Counted from the stretch's first letter, positions 43,218 to 53,900 are shown. The stretch: 64,000 nucleotides of DNA from Alloalcanivorax marinus (GCF_016906305.1 NZ_JADDOL010000001.1:62001-126000), one strand, 5' to 3'. Notes: generated from the letters alone by a model not told the origin. Numbers and translations are program-made.

Positions 43218-43426
43218 AGAATTTCCGTTATCCGTCGCGGCAAAGCCGCTTTGAGCTTAACAGGTCGAGGCTCGGCGACAACGGGGCGGATCGGGGAAAT
43301 AGGGGCGGCGCCCGCGGCGGGGACAGTGCGCGGGCGTGATCATCATCCGATTGTGGGGCGAACGGCGCTCCATGGATGGGACTCTGACGAAATGAACCGG
43401 CAGTATGCCACGAGTCCCGCGCCGTG

Positions 43427-44191
43427 TCAGAACTCGCCGATGAACTGGTTGTAAAACTGGCGCGCGGTGCGGCCGGACCGGACGCCGCGCTCCATGGAGA
43501 AGCGGCGCGCGCGAATGTGCAGGTCGTGGCGGTCAGCCACCGGGCCGAACAGGTGGTCCACCATCTCGAAGTAGCGCTCCTCGTTGATCGGATAGAAGCT
43601 CAGCGACAGCCCGAAGCGGTCCGCCAGGGAGATTTTCTCCTCGACCACGTCGCCATGATGGATCTCGGTGCCCACCACCCGGCTCTGGTCGTTGTCCGAC
43701 AGGTATTCGCTGACCAGATGGCGGCGATTGCTGGTGGCGTACAGTTTGACGTTGGCCGGCGGCAGCTCCAGGGAGCCTTCCAGCACGCTTTTCAGATGTT
43801 TGTACTGGTTGTCGCCATCCTCGAAGGCCAGGTCATCGCAGTAGATCACGAAGCGCTGGGCACGCTCGCGGATGTCGTCGACGATTTCCGGCAGGTCGAT
43901 CAGGTCGTGCTTTTCCACCTCGATCACGCGCAGCCCCTTGGGCGCGTAGGCATTGAGCAGCGCCTTCACCAGGGACGATTTGCCGGTGCCACGGCTGCCC
44001 CACAGCAAGGCGTGGTTGGCGGGCTTGCCGGCCAGAAAGCGTTCCGTGTTCTGGATCAGCTTGGCTTTCTGGGTGTCGATGCCAAGCAGATCGTCCAGGC
44101 GCACCGGATCCAGGTTGCGCACCGGACGCAGCCGCTGCTGGCGCGGCCGCCAGATGGCCGCCACTTCGCTTCGCCAATCCACCTCGTTCAT
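43427..44191 (-). CDS. DUF815-family AAA ATPase
   Basis: A 254-residue P-loop ATPase. Walker A is W-G-S-R-G-T-G-K-S-S-L (about 64-74), Walker B is F-V-I-Y-C-D-D-L (about 113-120), and sensor/arginine segments A-T-S-N-R-R-H-L and D-R-F-G-L fit DUF815. The family resembles the ATPase loaders of IstB/DnaC type but its function is not established. It stands apart from the Mrp operon by about 210 bases. Confidence 0.9.
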   Translation of the reverse strand: MNEVDWRSEVAAIWRPRQQRLRPVRNLDPVRLDDLLGIDTQKAKLIQNTERFLAGKPANHALLWGSRGTGKSSLVKALLNAYAPKGLRVIEVEKHDLIDLPEIVDDIRERAQRFVIYCDDLAFEDGDNQYKHLKSVLEGSLELPPANVKLYATSNRRHLVSEYLSDNDQSRVVGTEIHHGDVVEEKISLADRFGLSLSFYPINEERYFEMVDHLFGPVADRHDLHIRARRFSMERGVRSGRTARQFYNQFIGEF

Positions 44192-44334
44192 GATCCGGAA
44201 TCCTCTCTGTCGTGGGTCTCGGGGGGCCCAATGATAAGGTCAATGGGCTTGTCTTGGCACGCACCCCGAAACGGTGGCCCCAAATGCCCGCCCACGCGGT
44301 ACCATGGATGCCTGATCGCAATAAGGAGAGTTCG

Positions 44335-44592
44335 ATGCGCCGTTTTCTGCCCCCCCTGCTGCTGGCTCTGACCGCCCTGGCCAGCGGCTGCGCCCAACAG
44401 CCCGCCGCTCCGGTACCGGAAGACGCCCGGGTCTGCCCGGAGACGCGCCCGCAGATGTGCACCATGGAATACCGCCCGGTGATCGGCTACGACCGCGCCG
44501 GCGAGAAGGTCGGCAAGTTCGGCAATGCCTGCCACGCCTGTGGCCAGGAGGGCGTCCACTACACCCTGCCCGAGGGCAAGGAGCCGCGCTAA
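44335..44592 (+). CDS. Small lipoprotein with Kazal-like domain
   Basis: An 85-residue lipoprotein (lipobox A-S-G-C, Cys about 20). The mature part has Cys spacing and the Y-x-P-V-x-G-Y-D plus F-G-N-A-C-H-A-C order reminiscent of Kazal-type inhibitor domains, with one cysteine of the normal six replaced. Start ATG 44335 follows AAGGAG. It lies directly before the DUF2868 gene. Confidence 0.75.
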   Translation: MRRFLPPLLLALTALASGCAQQPAAPVPEDARVCPETRPQMCTMEYRPVIGYDRAGEKVGKFGNACHACGQEGVHYTLPEGKEPR

Positions 44593-45930
44593 TTGTCCTC
44601 GTCACCGCTGCGTCTGCTGCTGGACTTCGACGCCCAATACCGCCGCGACCGCGACCAGACCCCGGCTTTTCTGCACCGCCGTGACCGGCGCCTGGCGCTG
44701 GTGCGTGAGCAGGCCGGCGCCACGCCGCCGTCGCTGGCGGAATGGCTGCACGCGGTGGGCGACGGCCGCCACCACACCGCGCCCCTGCGTCACTGGCGCC
44801 GCCTCAACGGCGGCCTGGTGCTGGCCGGCGGGGTGCTCGGCGTGCTGACCATGCTCGGCCTGCTTTACGTCACCGGACCGGCGCGCATCAATGTCACCCT
44901 GTTTCTGGCCCTGGTGCTGGTGCAACTGCTGCTGGCCGTGCTCACCGCCGGTCAGTCCCTGGCCGGCTGGCGCCCCTGGGGCGCCCTGCTGGATCGCTCC
45001 GACCCGGACCAACCGGCGCCGGCGCTGCGCCCCCTGCAGCCGCAGCTGGCCGGGCGCGCCGCCCAGGCCGGCGGCCTGGCCTTCGCCATCACCGCCCTGC
45101 TGACCCTGCTGGCGCAAATTCTGGTGCGCGACCTGGCGTTCGGCTGGAGCACCACCCTGCAAACCTCGGCGCCCGCCTATCACGGGCTGGTGAATGCCCT
45201 GGCCTGGCCGTGGCGGGGCTGGCTGCCCGCCGCCGTGCCGGACCTGGACCTGGTGGCCCAATCCCGCTATTTCCGCCTGCAGAACGGCCAGCCGGCGGAC
45301 CCGGCCCTGCTCGGCGGCTGGTGGCCGTTCCTGGTGATGACCTGGCTCTGCTATGTGGTGCTGCCCCGGCTGGTCCTGCTGATGCTGGCCCAGGCCCACC
45401 TGCGCCACCGGGCGCGGCGCCTGCTCCGCGACCACCCGGGCGTGGCCGCCCTGCGTGAACGGTTCGCCACCCCCTGGGTGGACAGCGGCGACGAAACGCC
45501 CGCCGGCGCGCCCCTGGCCACGCCGAGTCCGGGCCCGGCCCCGGAACCGCCGGCGGACACCGGCACCCTGATCCGCTGGGCCGGCGCCGACGACCGGGAC
45601 CGGCTGCGCCCCCGGCTCGGCGAGGCCAGAGTGCTGGACGCCGGCGGCGCCGCCAGCCTGGAGCAGGACCGCGACACCCTGAACCGGGCCGACGGCGGCC
45701 GGCCGGTGGTGATTCTGGTGCGTGCCTGGGAACCGCCCACCGGCGATCTGGCCGACTTCCTCGACGACGCCCGCGCCCACTGGGGCGCGGCCACGCCGAT
45801 TCTGCTGCAACCGCTGGCCACCGACGACCGCGGCCTGGCGCCCTGGCAGCGCTTCGTGGCCCGCCGCCAGGACCCGGCGCTGCAACTGTGCCCACCGCTG
45901 CCCGCCGACCAGGAGGCCGCCGCGCCATGA
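44593..45930 (+). CDS. DUF2868 membrane protein
   Basis: A 445-residue protein with four to five helices (about 74-95, 102-122, 155-180, 235-260) and a C-terminal cytoplasmic part of about 150 residues containing a G-R-P-V-V-I-L-V-R-A-W-E strand and a P-P/T-G-D-L-A-D-F-L helix. DUF2868 genes are regularly next to DUF3482 GTPase genes. The only available start is TTG at 44593, right after the preceding stop and 9 bases after AAGGAG. Overlaps the next gene by 4 bases. Confidence 0.85.
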   Translation: MSSSPLRLLLDFDAQYRRDRDQTPAFLHRRDRRLALVREQAGATPPSLAEWLHAVGDGRHHTAPLRHWRRLNGGLVLAGGVLGVLTMLGLLYVTGPARINVTLFLALVLVQLLLAVLTAGQSLAGWRPWGALLDRSDPDQPAPALRPLQPQLAGRAAQAGGLAFAITALLTLLAQILVRDLAFGWSTTLQTSAPAYHGLVNALAWPWRGWLPAAVPDLDLVAQSRYFRLQNGQPADPALLGGWWPFLVMTWLCYVVLPRLVLLMLAQAHLRHRARRLLRDHPGVAALRERFATPWVDSGDETPAGAPLATPSPGPAPEPPADTGTLIRWAGADDRDRLRPRLGEARVLDAGGAASLEQDRDTLNRADGGRPVVILVRAWEPPTGDLADFLDDARAHWGAATPILLQPLATDDRGLAPWQRFVARRQDPALQLCPPLPADQEAAAP

Positions 45931-47354
45931 CCGCCCCGCCCCGCTTCGCCGTGGTCGGCCACCCCAACAAGGGCAAGTCGAGCATCGTCGCCACCCTGGC
46001 CCAGAACGACGGCATCGCCATCGCCCTGGAACCGGGCACCACCCGCGACAGCCACCACTATCCGCTGAGCGTGGACGGCCACGTCCTCTACGAACTGATC
46101 GACACCCCCGGCTTTCAGCGCCCGCGTAAGGTGCTGGCCTGGCTGCAGGCGCACAGCGCCAGCGCCTCGGACCGGGCCGACACGGTGCGCGCCTTCGTCA
46201 CCCAGCACCGGGGTGACCCGCGCTTCCACGACGAATGCGAGCTGCTCACGCCGATTCTGGACGGCGCCGGCATTCTCTACGTGGTGGACGGCGCCGTGCC
46301 CTACAGCCCGGAACAGGAAGCGGAGATGGAGATTCTGCGCTGGACCGGCCGGCCCAGCCTGGCGCTGATCAACCGCATCGGCGAGGGCGACCACCTGGCC
46401 GACTGGCGGGCCGCCCTGGGGCAGTACTTCCAGATCGTGCGCGACTTCGACGCGGTGCGCGCGCCGTTCGACACGCACCTGAGCCTGCTGCGCGGCTTCG
46501 GCCAGCTGGCGCCGGACTGGGAAGCGCCGCTGGAAGAAGCGGTGACCCACCTGCGCGACCAGCGCCGCCACCGCCAGCACCGCGCCCTCGGCCTGATCGC
46601 CGAAGCCCTGGCGGACATGCTGACCCACGCGGAAAGCGCCCGCTTCAACGAACACGACAACCGCGACGCCCTGGAGCACGACCTGGCCCGCCGCTGGCGG
46701 GACCGTCAGCGACGCCGCGAGCAAACCCTGCGCCGGGATGTGGAAGCCCTCTACCGCCACCGCCATCTGCACCGCCGCGAACAGCAGCTGGACTGGGACG
46801 GCGGCCACGACCTGTTCAGCGATCAGGCGCGCCGCGCCTGGGGTGTGAGCCGCACCTACCTGGCCACCGCCGGCTTCGGCGCCGGCGCCCTGGGCGGCGC
46901 CGGCATCGACGCCCTGGCCGCCGGCCACTCCCTGGGTACCGGCGCCCTGATCGGCGGCGTGCTGGGCGCCGCCGGCAGCCTCTACTACGGCGGCAAATAC
47001 GCCGACAAACTGGGCGCGCTCAAGCTGCTGGCGCCGCTGGCCGGCGGCGGACGCCAGGCGGAATTCGGCCCGGTCCGCGACCCGCAGTTCGGTTACGTGG
47101 TGCTGGGCCGCGCCCTGGAGCACTGGTTTCAGGTCAGCCATCGCAACCATGCCGGCCGCGACCCCCTGACCCTGGACCACGGCGACCGCCACTGGCTCGA
47201 ACAACTGCCCCGCCCCGACCGCCAGCGCCTGCAAAAAGCCCTGCAAAACCCGCCCCGCCATCAAAGCGACGGCAAACGCCGCCAGGCTCTGGAACAGGCC
47301 GTGGAAAACGCCGGCGCCGCCTTCCTCGTCTGGCGGGAAACCCCCTCCGACTGA
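45927..47354 (+). CDS. DUF3482 GTPase (TrmE/Era-like fold)
   Basis: A 475-residue GTPase. G1 G-H-P-N-K-G-K-S (10-17), G2-like T-T-R-D-S, G3 D-T-P-G-F (about 54-58) and N-R-I-G-E for G4/G5 are present. The C-terminal half has a His/Arg-rich coiled segment and a Gly/Ala zipper hydrophobic stretch (about residues 310-350), suggesting contact with membrane. Coupled by ATGA to the DUF2868 membrane protein, so likely its partner. Function unreported to my knowledge. Confidence 0.88.
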   Translation: MTAPPRFAVVGHPNKGKSSIVATLAQNDGIAIALEPGTTRDSHHYPLSVDGHVLYELIDTPGFQRPRKVLAWLQAHSASASDRADTVRAFVTQHRGDPRFHDECELLTPILDGAGILYVVDGAVPYSPEQEAEMEILRWTGRPSLALINRIGEGDHLADWRAALGQYFQIVRDFDAVRAPFDTHLSLLRGFGQLAPDWEAPLEEAVTHLRDQRRHRQHRALGLIAEALADMLTHAESARFNEHDNRDALEHDLARRWRDRQRRREQTLRRDVEALYRHRHLHRREQQLDWDGGHDLFSDQARRAWGVSRTYLATAGFGAGALGGAGIDALAAGHSLGTGALIGGVLGAAGSLYYGGKYADKLGALKLLAPLAGGGRQAEFGPVRDPQFGYVVLGRALEHWFQVSHRNHAGRDPLTLDHGDRHWLEQLPRPDRQRLQKALQNPPRHQSDGKRRQALEQAVENAGAAFLVWRETPSD

Positions 47355-47361
47355 CACGGGG

Positions 47362-48480
47362 TCATTGCGGCAGTTCCGGCACACGGAAGAAGGGCGCCCT
47401 GCGATTTTCCAGGCTGTGGAGGAACGCCTCCAGGTCGGCCAGCTCGTCCTGGCTGAGGTCCAGCGGCTTGAGCAACGGACTGGTCACCGGGAACAGAGGG
47501 TCGTCCAGTTGAGCGCCCTTCCGGCGCGGATGGGCGCCGCCGGCGTTGTAGATAGCCAGCACGCCGCGCAGCTTTCCGAACTTGCCGTTGTGCATCCAAG
47601 GGCCCGTCTCGGTGACATTGCGCAGGCCCGGCGTTTTGAAGGCACCCACATCCTCGGCTCGACCGGTCACTGCATAACGCCCCAGATCCTCATTGCTTCG
47701 CCCATAGTAGTGCAGCCCCAGATTGTGGAACCCGCCGTCGGTGAACAACGGGCCGTGGTGGCAGTTCATGCAACCGGCGCGGGTGCGGAACAGATCCAGG
47801 CCGCGAATCTCCGCCTCGCTAAGCGCGTCGGCGTCGCCGCCGTAAAACCGGTCGAAGCGGGTGGTGCCGGTGACAAGGGTGGTGAGGTAGGCGCTGAGGG
47901 CCTCGGCCAGGCGTTGTGGATCGAGCGTGGCGGTGCCAAAGGCGTCGCGGATCAAACCGGCATAGCCGGGTATGGCGTTGACCGCCGCCACCGCTTCGTC
48001 CGGGCTGCCGTGCATCTCTTCGGGGTTGGCGATGGGCATCAGCACCTGGTCTTGCAGGGTGGCGGCGCGGCCGTCCCAGAACTGGGCTTGCAGAAAGGCC
48101 GCGTTGGCGACGCTGGGCGTATTCCGCCGGCCGCGCTGGCGGTCGTGCCCGTAGGGCACTTCGCGGCCGTCGGCCCAGCCCCATTCCGGATCGTGGCAGG
48201 ACGCGCAGGCGATCTGCCCGGAACCGGACAGACGCGGGTCGAAGAACAGGGTTTCGCCCAGATCGCGCAGCGCTTGATCCACTTCGGGTGTCGGCGGCAA
48301 CGGCCCCAGCGGCCGCGCGTCGACGTTGTCGTCCACCTGGAACGCCGGCCAGCACGCCGGCCCGGCGCGGTAACGTTCCAGGCGGTCCGCGTTGCCATCG
48401 GGGCAGGCGTCGGCGGCCAACGCCGGCGCCGGCCACGCCACACCGAGCAAAAAAGCCAACGCCATCCAGCGCAATGTCAC
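47362..48480 (-). CDS. Di-haem cytochrome c peroxidase/MauG-family protein
   Basis: A 372-residue exported protein (signal to about A-L-A-A, residue 23). Haem motifs C-A-S-C-H (92-96) and C-M-N-C-H (237-241), F-W-D-G-R-A and G-P-W-M-H-N-G place it in the CcpA/MauG superfamily. Members reduce H2O2 or make protein radical oxidations on a partner. The GTG start overlaps the receptor's stop (GTGA), so it is coupled to the TonB-dependent receptor. Role probably in the metal uptake system. Confidence 0.9.
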   Translation of the reverse strand: MTLRWMALAFLLGVAWPAPALAADACPDGNADRLERYRAGPACWPAFQVDDNVDARPLGPLPPTPEVDQALRDLGETLFFDPRLSGSGQIACASCHDPEWGWADGREVPYGHDRQRGRRNTPSVANAAFLQAQFWDGRAATLQDQVLMPIANPEEMHGSPDEAVAAVNAIPGYAGLIRDAFGTATLDPQRLAEALSAYLTTLVTGTTRFDRFYGGDADALSEAEIRGLDLFRTRAGCMNCHHGPLFTDGGFHNLGLHYYGRSNEDLGRYAVTGRAEDVGAFKTPGLRNVTETGPWMHNGKFGKLRGVLAIYNAGGAHPRRKGAQLDDPLFPVTSPLLKPLDLSQDELADLEAFLHSLENRRAPFFRVPELPQ

Positions 48481-50951
48481 AGCCGCACCTTCATGCCGAG
48501 CCAGTAATTGCGGCCAATTTCGATGCCGGAGTCGTAAGTATCCGGGTTGCCGTCGTCGGCGGTGTAGGTACGCGCGTTGAAGACGTTATTGATCTGCGCG
48601 TCCAGCACCAGGCCCGGCTTGCGGGTCACCTGCCAGGTCAGTTTCAGGTTACTGATCCAGGTGGCGGGCCGGTCCCGGTCCTCGTACACCGGCAGGGACT
48701 CGGTCACCGTCTGCCCGTTCGGCAGGGTGATGGTTTCGCCCTTCTCGGAGCGGCCGGAGTTGGCGATGTAGCGTTGCTCGTCCCGCCAGGTGGTGACCAG
48801 ACTGGCGCGCAGATTCCGGTGCAGGTCCGCCGCCAGGCTGATGTTGGCGACCAGCGGGCGGTTGTAGTCATAGCGCACCTGCTCCAGTTCCCCCTGGCGC
48901 ATGCGCTTGCCCTGATAGTAGATGTATTCATCGGCCAGCGGATTGTCGGCGCTCACGTCGTAGTCCGAGTTGGAGGTTTCCGCTTCCGACCACGTGGTGC
49001 TGAGCCCCAGATGATAGCGGCCGAAGGTCCGGTACCAGGCCAGCGAGACACCCTGGTAGCGGCTGCTGCCGTCATTGGTAAGGCGGTATTGTTCGAAGCC
49101 GTCCTGCTGAACGTCAGTGCGTTCCTGGGAGAGTTCGTCGTGCCCGTCCCGGTGGATGTAGCGCACATCCAGAATGCCGCCCAGGAAGCTCTGCTTCACG
49201 CCCACGGTCAGTTCGTCGCTGTAGGGGGTGTTCAGGTCCGAGAACACGTAACGGGTGCGGGCGCCGCCGGAATCGCTTTCCCAATCCCCCACCACATTGG
49301 CCACCGAACCCCGGTACTCGGTGTAATGGGGAACGCGCGCCTCGCGCAGCTTGTAGGACAGCAAGGGCGCGCTGTGATAACGGTTGGCGCCAAAGGTCAG
49401 GTGCGTGCGCCCGTCACCGAACACATCGAAGGCGCCGCGGAAACGGGGTGACAGGTTCAGGTTGCCGAGGAAATCATCGTAATCGTAGCGCGCCCCGAAC
49501 ACGGTCTTGACCCGGCCCCAATAGGTGGAGGCCTCGGTGTAGGCGGCGGCCTGGGCCAGGCCCACGTCCAGGTCATGGGCCTGGTACACATTGCGAGTGG
49601 AAAAGAACTGCTCACCTTCCACGCAATCCAGGCTGATACCGCGGCATTCGATGTCGGTGTTCACGATGCCGTTCTGATAGATGTACGAAGTGGACGGCCG
49701 GTCTTCAAGCACCCGCACGTAACTCAAATCCAGCCCGTACTCCAGGTTCCAGCGGCGGCCCAGCCATTGGACCGGCTGACGCTGGGCGTCCAGCCCGAAG
49801 GTGTAGCGCCGCTGTTGACGGTCCAGGTCGCCGAAGCCGCCCTGGCGGCTGAACGCCAGGTCGTTCTCGATGCCCCAATGGCGGCTCGGGCTGTTTTGCC
49901 AGTTGAAAAAATGCTGCGGGGAACGGCGGCTGTTTTCGCTCAACGACACCGCCAGACGGGCGGTGATGTCGTGCCGGTCGGTGAGCCAGGACAGCTTGCC
50001 GTTGCCGGTCAGACCACCGCCGCGCACGCTGAAGTCGCTGTCCTTGGCGTCCTTGATAAAGTACTCGCCCTCATAGGGCGCCACCGCCAGCCCCAGATCC
50101 AGCCAGCCCTGATCCCACACCGGCGTATAGAAGCGGCCATTGAGGCCCAGGTTTTCCTGTTCCTGATCCTTGATCTCGCCCAGGGACACATCCGGATTGC
50201 GCGAATAGGACCGGGTGGCGCCCAGGTAGACGCCGCGCCCGCCGGCCAGTGGCTGGTCCACACTGACGCCCATGCGTTCGCGCTTGAAGGAATCCGGCTC
50301 CGGCGGCGCCGAGGGGTTCTCGGCGTCCTCCGGCACATGGTGGAACACGCGATAATCCACCCAATCGGACCGGGTGGTGCTGTAGGACAGATTGATCCGG
50401 CGCGGCCCCTGGCCGGCGCGACGGGTTTTCATGTCCACCACGCCGCCGGTGAAATTGCCGAAGCGCGCCGGCACGTTGCTGTCGTAGACCGTCACCGATT
50501 CGAGCATGTCCTCATCGATGAACAACGACTGCTCATGGCCGGGCACATCGGTGATCGAATTGGGATTGTCCGCCAGCGGGTCGAGCCGGCTGTTGATGTC
50601 CACGCCGTCCAGCTGGAAGTTGTTTTCGTAGGCGCGCCCTCCGGAAATGGAAATCGACGCCGGCTTCAGATCGTACAGACTCTCCGGTTCATAGCGATCC
50701 TCGCTGAACTGGATATTGGGCAGCACCTCCAGGGCTTCGGTGACGCTGCCGTTGGCGCTGCCGTAATCGTCCAGCATGTGCCGGTCCAGGCGATAGCTGC
50801 CTTCCGGTTCGGTGGTCACCGGCTGGGCCGCGCCGTCGCCGTGCACATAGACCGGGTTGAGGGTTTCCACGTCGTCCTCGGCGTGGGCCGCGAGCACACA
50901 AAAAAAGAGGCCGACGGTCAGTGCCGCCGGCCGAAGAGGGTAGTCAGTCAT
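48477..50951 (-). CDS. TonB-dependent outer-membrane receptor
   Basis: An 824-residue receptor. Signal peptide to about A-H-A (residue 24), plug domain with L-D-G-V-D-I-N-S and V-T-V-Y-D-S-N-V-P-A-R-F-G-N-F-T-G-G-V-V segment (about 110-165), a 22-strand barrel, ending in Trp-Leu-Gly-Met-Lys-Val-Arg-Leu. No clear TonB box was identified, though D-D-V-E-T-L-N-P-V-Y-V is near the N-terminus. Ligand unknown; Fur box and haem peroxidase indicate an iron or iron-linked compound. Starts 2 bases after the lipoprotein gene's stop. Confidence 0.9.
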   Translation of the reverse strand: MTDYPLRPAALTVGLFFCVLAAHAEDDVETLNPVYVHGDGAAQPVTTEPEGSYRLDRHMLDDYGSANGSVTEALEVLPNIQFSEDRYEPESLYDLKPASISISGGRAYENNFQLDGVDINSRLDPLADNPNSITDVPGHEQSLFIDEDMLESVTVYDSNVPARFGNFTGGVVDMKTRRAGQGPRRINLSYSTTRSDWVDYRVFHHVPEDAENPSAPPEPDSFKRERMGVSVDQPLAGGRGVYLGATRSYSRNPDVSLGEIKDQEQENLGLNGRFYTPVWDQGWLDLGLAVAPYEGEYFIKDAKDSDFSVRGGGLTGNGKLSWLTDRHDITARLAVSLSENSRRSPQHFFNWQNSPSRHWGIENDLAFSRQGGFGDLDRQQRRYTFGLDAQRQPVQWLGRRWNLEYGLDLSYVRVLEDRPSTSYIYQNGIVNTDIECRGISLDCVEGEQFFSTRNVYQAHDLDVGLAQAAAYTEASTYWGRVKTVFGARYDYDDFLGNLNLSPRFRGAFDVFGDGRTHLTFGANRYHSAPLLSYKLREARVPHYTEYRGSVANVVGDWESDSGGARTRYVFSDLNTPYSDELTVGVKQSFLGGILDVRYIHRDGHDELSQERTDVQQDGFEQYRLTNDGSSRYQGVSLAWYRTFGRYHLGLSTTWSEAETSNSDYDVSADNPLADEYIYYQGKRMRQGELEQVRYDYNRPLVANISLAADLHRNLRASLVTTWRDEQRYIANSGRSEKGETITLPNGQTVTESLPVYEDRDRPATWISNLKLTWQVTRKPGLVLDAQINNVFNARTYTADDGNPDTYDSGIEIGRNYWLGMKVRL

Positions 50952-50953
50952 GG

Positions 50954-53900
50954 TCAGCCATCACAGGACGCGCAAAAGGGCGTGGAATCCTCATCGTCCG
51001 TGATGCCATCTCCGTCCAGGTCGTCATCCAGCTGCAAAGCGCTGGCCGCGATGTCCTCCGCGTCGACCCCGAGATTGAAGAAGTCCGGACGACCATCGCC
51101 GTCCGTATCCCGGACCGCAATGGCGCCCTTGGCGAAATCGTTTTCGCCGGTCATTACCTTGGCGATGCTTTGCAGCATCCGATTGCGGTCGTTGTTGGAA
51201 AGGCCGTTCTTCCCGGTGAGCGCCACCGCCTCGTCGTAATGGCGGGCCTTGGCCAGCACCTGTGCGGACTGATTCAGATAGGTCAGCCGCGAGCTGTCGG
51301 ACAATTGCGCGTCGGCCAGATTGGCCACGCCCAGCTGGTTACCGTTGCCGAGAATCAGGTCCCGCGCCGCCGCCCGGGCGTCCGCCACGTTCTGCTGGTC
51401 GGTAACGGTCAGCGCACCGGTGCGCAGCGCCATCCGGCCCGCCTGTTCGGCGACCTGATTCAGGCTGGTGGCCAGCGACAGACCACCGGACATGGCCGCG
51501 CTGCGGGTGCTGTCGTTGGTGGCGCCCGCCGCGTCCTGGAAGTAGCGGGTTTGCGCTTCGCGGCCGTAGTCGAGTGCCAGGCTCAGGTTATCGTTACCCA
51601 GCGCCAGCGACATCAATCGCAGCAATGCTTTGTCGTAGACGCTGCCCGACATGGCGGCGGTCTCGCTTTCCGCTCGCGCTATGCTGAGAGCACCCTCGGT
51701 GGTCAGCCCCAGGCGACTCTGGTAAACGGCAACGCCGGAAAGAATGGCAAACCGATCATCAGCGTTCGTGATACTTTGTAGAACCTGATCCGCGACTGAT
51801 GCACAATCGCCCATCCAGTCGCGCGCCGTATCAATGTCATCCCAACTTTCCGCGAACTGAACCAACCTCATACAACCGCTACCGAGCAAAGCATTGTAAT
51901 CATTGCCGTACGCATCCTGGTATTCATCGGAAAGATAGAAATTCCAGGCTGCGTCTCTTACCTGATCACCCAGCAGAACGTAGCCATTGCTGTAGAGAGC
52001 CTCCGAGAGTACGGGCACCGTTTTCGACTGATCGATCAGGTACGCCAGATACTCTTTCGGCTCTGGGTATTTCTGACGCAAGCCGTCAAGCGCCTCTTGA
52101 AGCTCTCCTCTCACTACTGCCTGAAACGCGACTCCGACATTGATATTCTGCAAAGCATCGTCGATTTCGCGCGGATCGGTAATGGTTTCTTCCACCTGCT
52201 GAAGATAACGGTCCACCTGATTGGTCGCGACATAGTACGCCGCCATTCTTTCCACATAGACGTCCGTCTGCTCCAGATTACAGGGTGTCAAAGCCCTGGT
52301 TTGTTCGAAGAGATCAATGGTGTTTCTGAGTTCCTGTTCAGCGCCCAACGCGTAGTAGTAACCGGCTGAATAGGTCAGATAGAAAGTTCGCAGCTTGTAG
52401 TGGGTACAACCACTGTTGGTCTGATATCCGGTGCCAAGAACAAAACGGGTGAAAAGATCGACGCTCTGAATGGCATCGCTCAGAAAAGGCTCCACCCGAT
52501 TCTCTTCAATCGCTTTTTCTACCGATAATTCCGCGTTATCACGTATCGCCGTCAGCAGCTTTCCATACACCGACTGGTAGGGGCGCCCCTCATAGAGAGA
52601 GACGTAATCGATCACGTTATCGATGGCCCTCTGCGACGCCTCAATCTCCCCCAACCGCCGATAGTCGAGTACCAGCGAGTTGTACAGGTCGGCTTCCGGC
52701 GCAGTCAGATTTTCCAGGCCTTTTGCCTCGATAATGCTGTCCAATTCGGAAAGGGAAGTGTCAACCAGCACTTTCGCTTCGTTATGCGATCCTGTTTCGA
52801 TAAGCCTGTACGCGATCCTCTGAGCCGTCCTGGCGCGGAGGAATGGCTGAAATACTCGCGTTCGTAGAATGCTTTTCGCCTCCTCAACCTGGCCGGCAAA
52901 GGCCAAGCCTTCGGCGATGTCTTCATACACCGGATCCAGAATCAGATCGTCGAGCACATCATCGAACAGCCGTTCGGCGCGGTAGAACGGCGACAGGTCG
53001 GAGGCGTAGAAGTATTCGCGGCGGGCGTCGCTGTCCATGCCGAGCTTTTCCGCGTCGGTGAGCGGAATGCGGTGGTCCAGGGCGCGCAGGCCAGTAAGGC
53101 GGGCGATGTCGTTGTCGGCGCCGAGACCGGCGGGCACGGTGAAGTCGCTGTGTGAGAGGGCGTCCGGGTCCAGCTGATAGTTCTGCAGCACATAGCGCAT
53201 CAGGTTACGAATCTGCGCGCTGCCGGCGGGGACGCCGGCGCCGCCGTTGGCGCTGATCAGGGTGTCGGCCAGGGCGGCGATGTTGGCCTGGCTGGTCTCA
53301 TCCTCCGCGCTTTGTCCGAACGCATCGCGCAGGTAGAGGGCGATTCCCTGGCGCACCGCGATGCGGTTGGCGGCGTCCACCACCGCCTCCGCGCCCTGAC
53401 CGGTGGCGGCCCCGGCCACGGCCTGGAATTCCTGTGCCAGCCCGTTGACGCGCTGGCGGCTGGCCTCGGTCAGGTTGGGATCCGTGGCCAGCCACTCGCG
53501 GGCGGCGTCCAGGTCGCCGGTGTCGCGCAGGGCGTCGACCAGCCAGGTCATCGGCGCGCTTTCCCGATTGAGGGCCACGCCCAGCAGCGTCAGCCTCAGG
53601 GACTGGCGTTGCAGGTCGCCGTCGGTGGCCGGGTCGTCCAGCACCCGGTCGGCGTCCAGGCCGAGCCAGCCGGCCACGGTCTGCCGGGCGTCGCCCAGGT
53701 CGGCGCCGTCGTCCACCAGGGCCATCACCAGGGTCGACACCGGCGTGGCCAGGCCACTGCCGCCGGACACCGGCCCCACCAGGGTCAACCCGGTGAAGTC
53801 CTGCCCGGTTTGCGAATCCACGCCGCCCTGGGCCACCACCCGGGCGCCGGTCAGATTGGCGCCGGACGACACCGCGAAGCGAAAGCCCCCGTCCGCGTCG

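Noticed and set aside
45351-47384. 677-codon minus-strand frame opposite the DUF2868/DUF3482 genes
   Set aside because: Antisense shadow of two clear genes with intact motifs.
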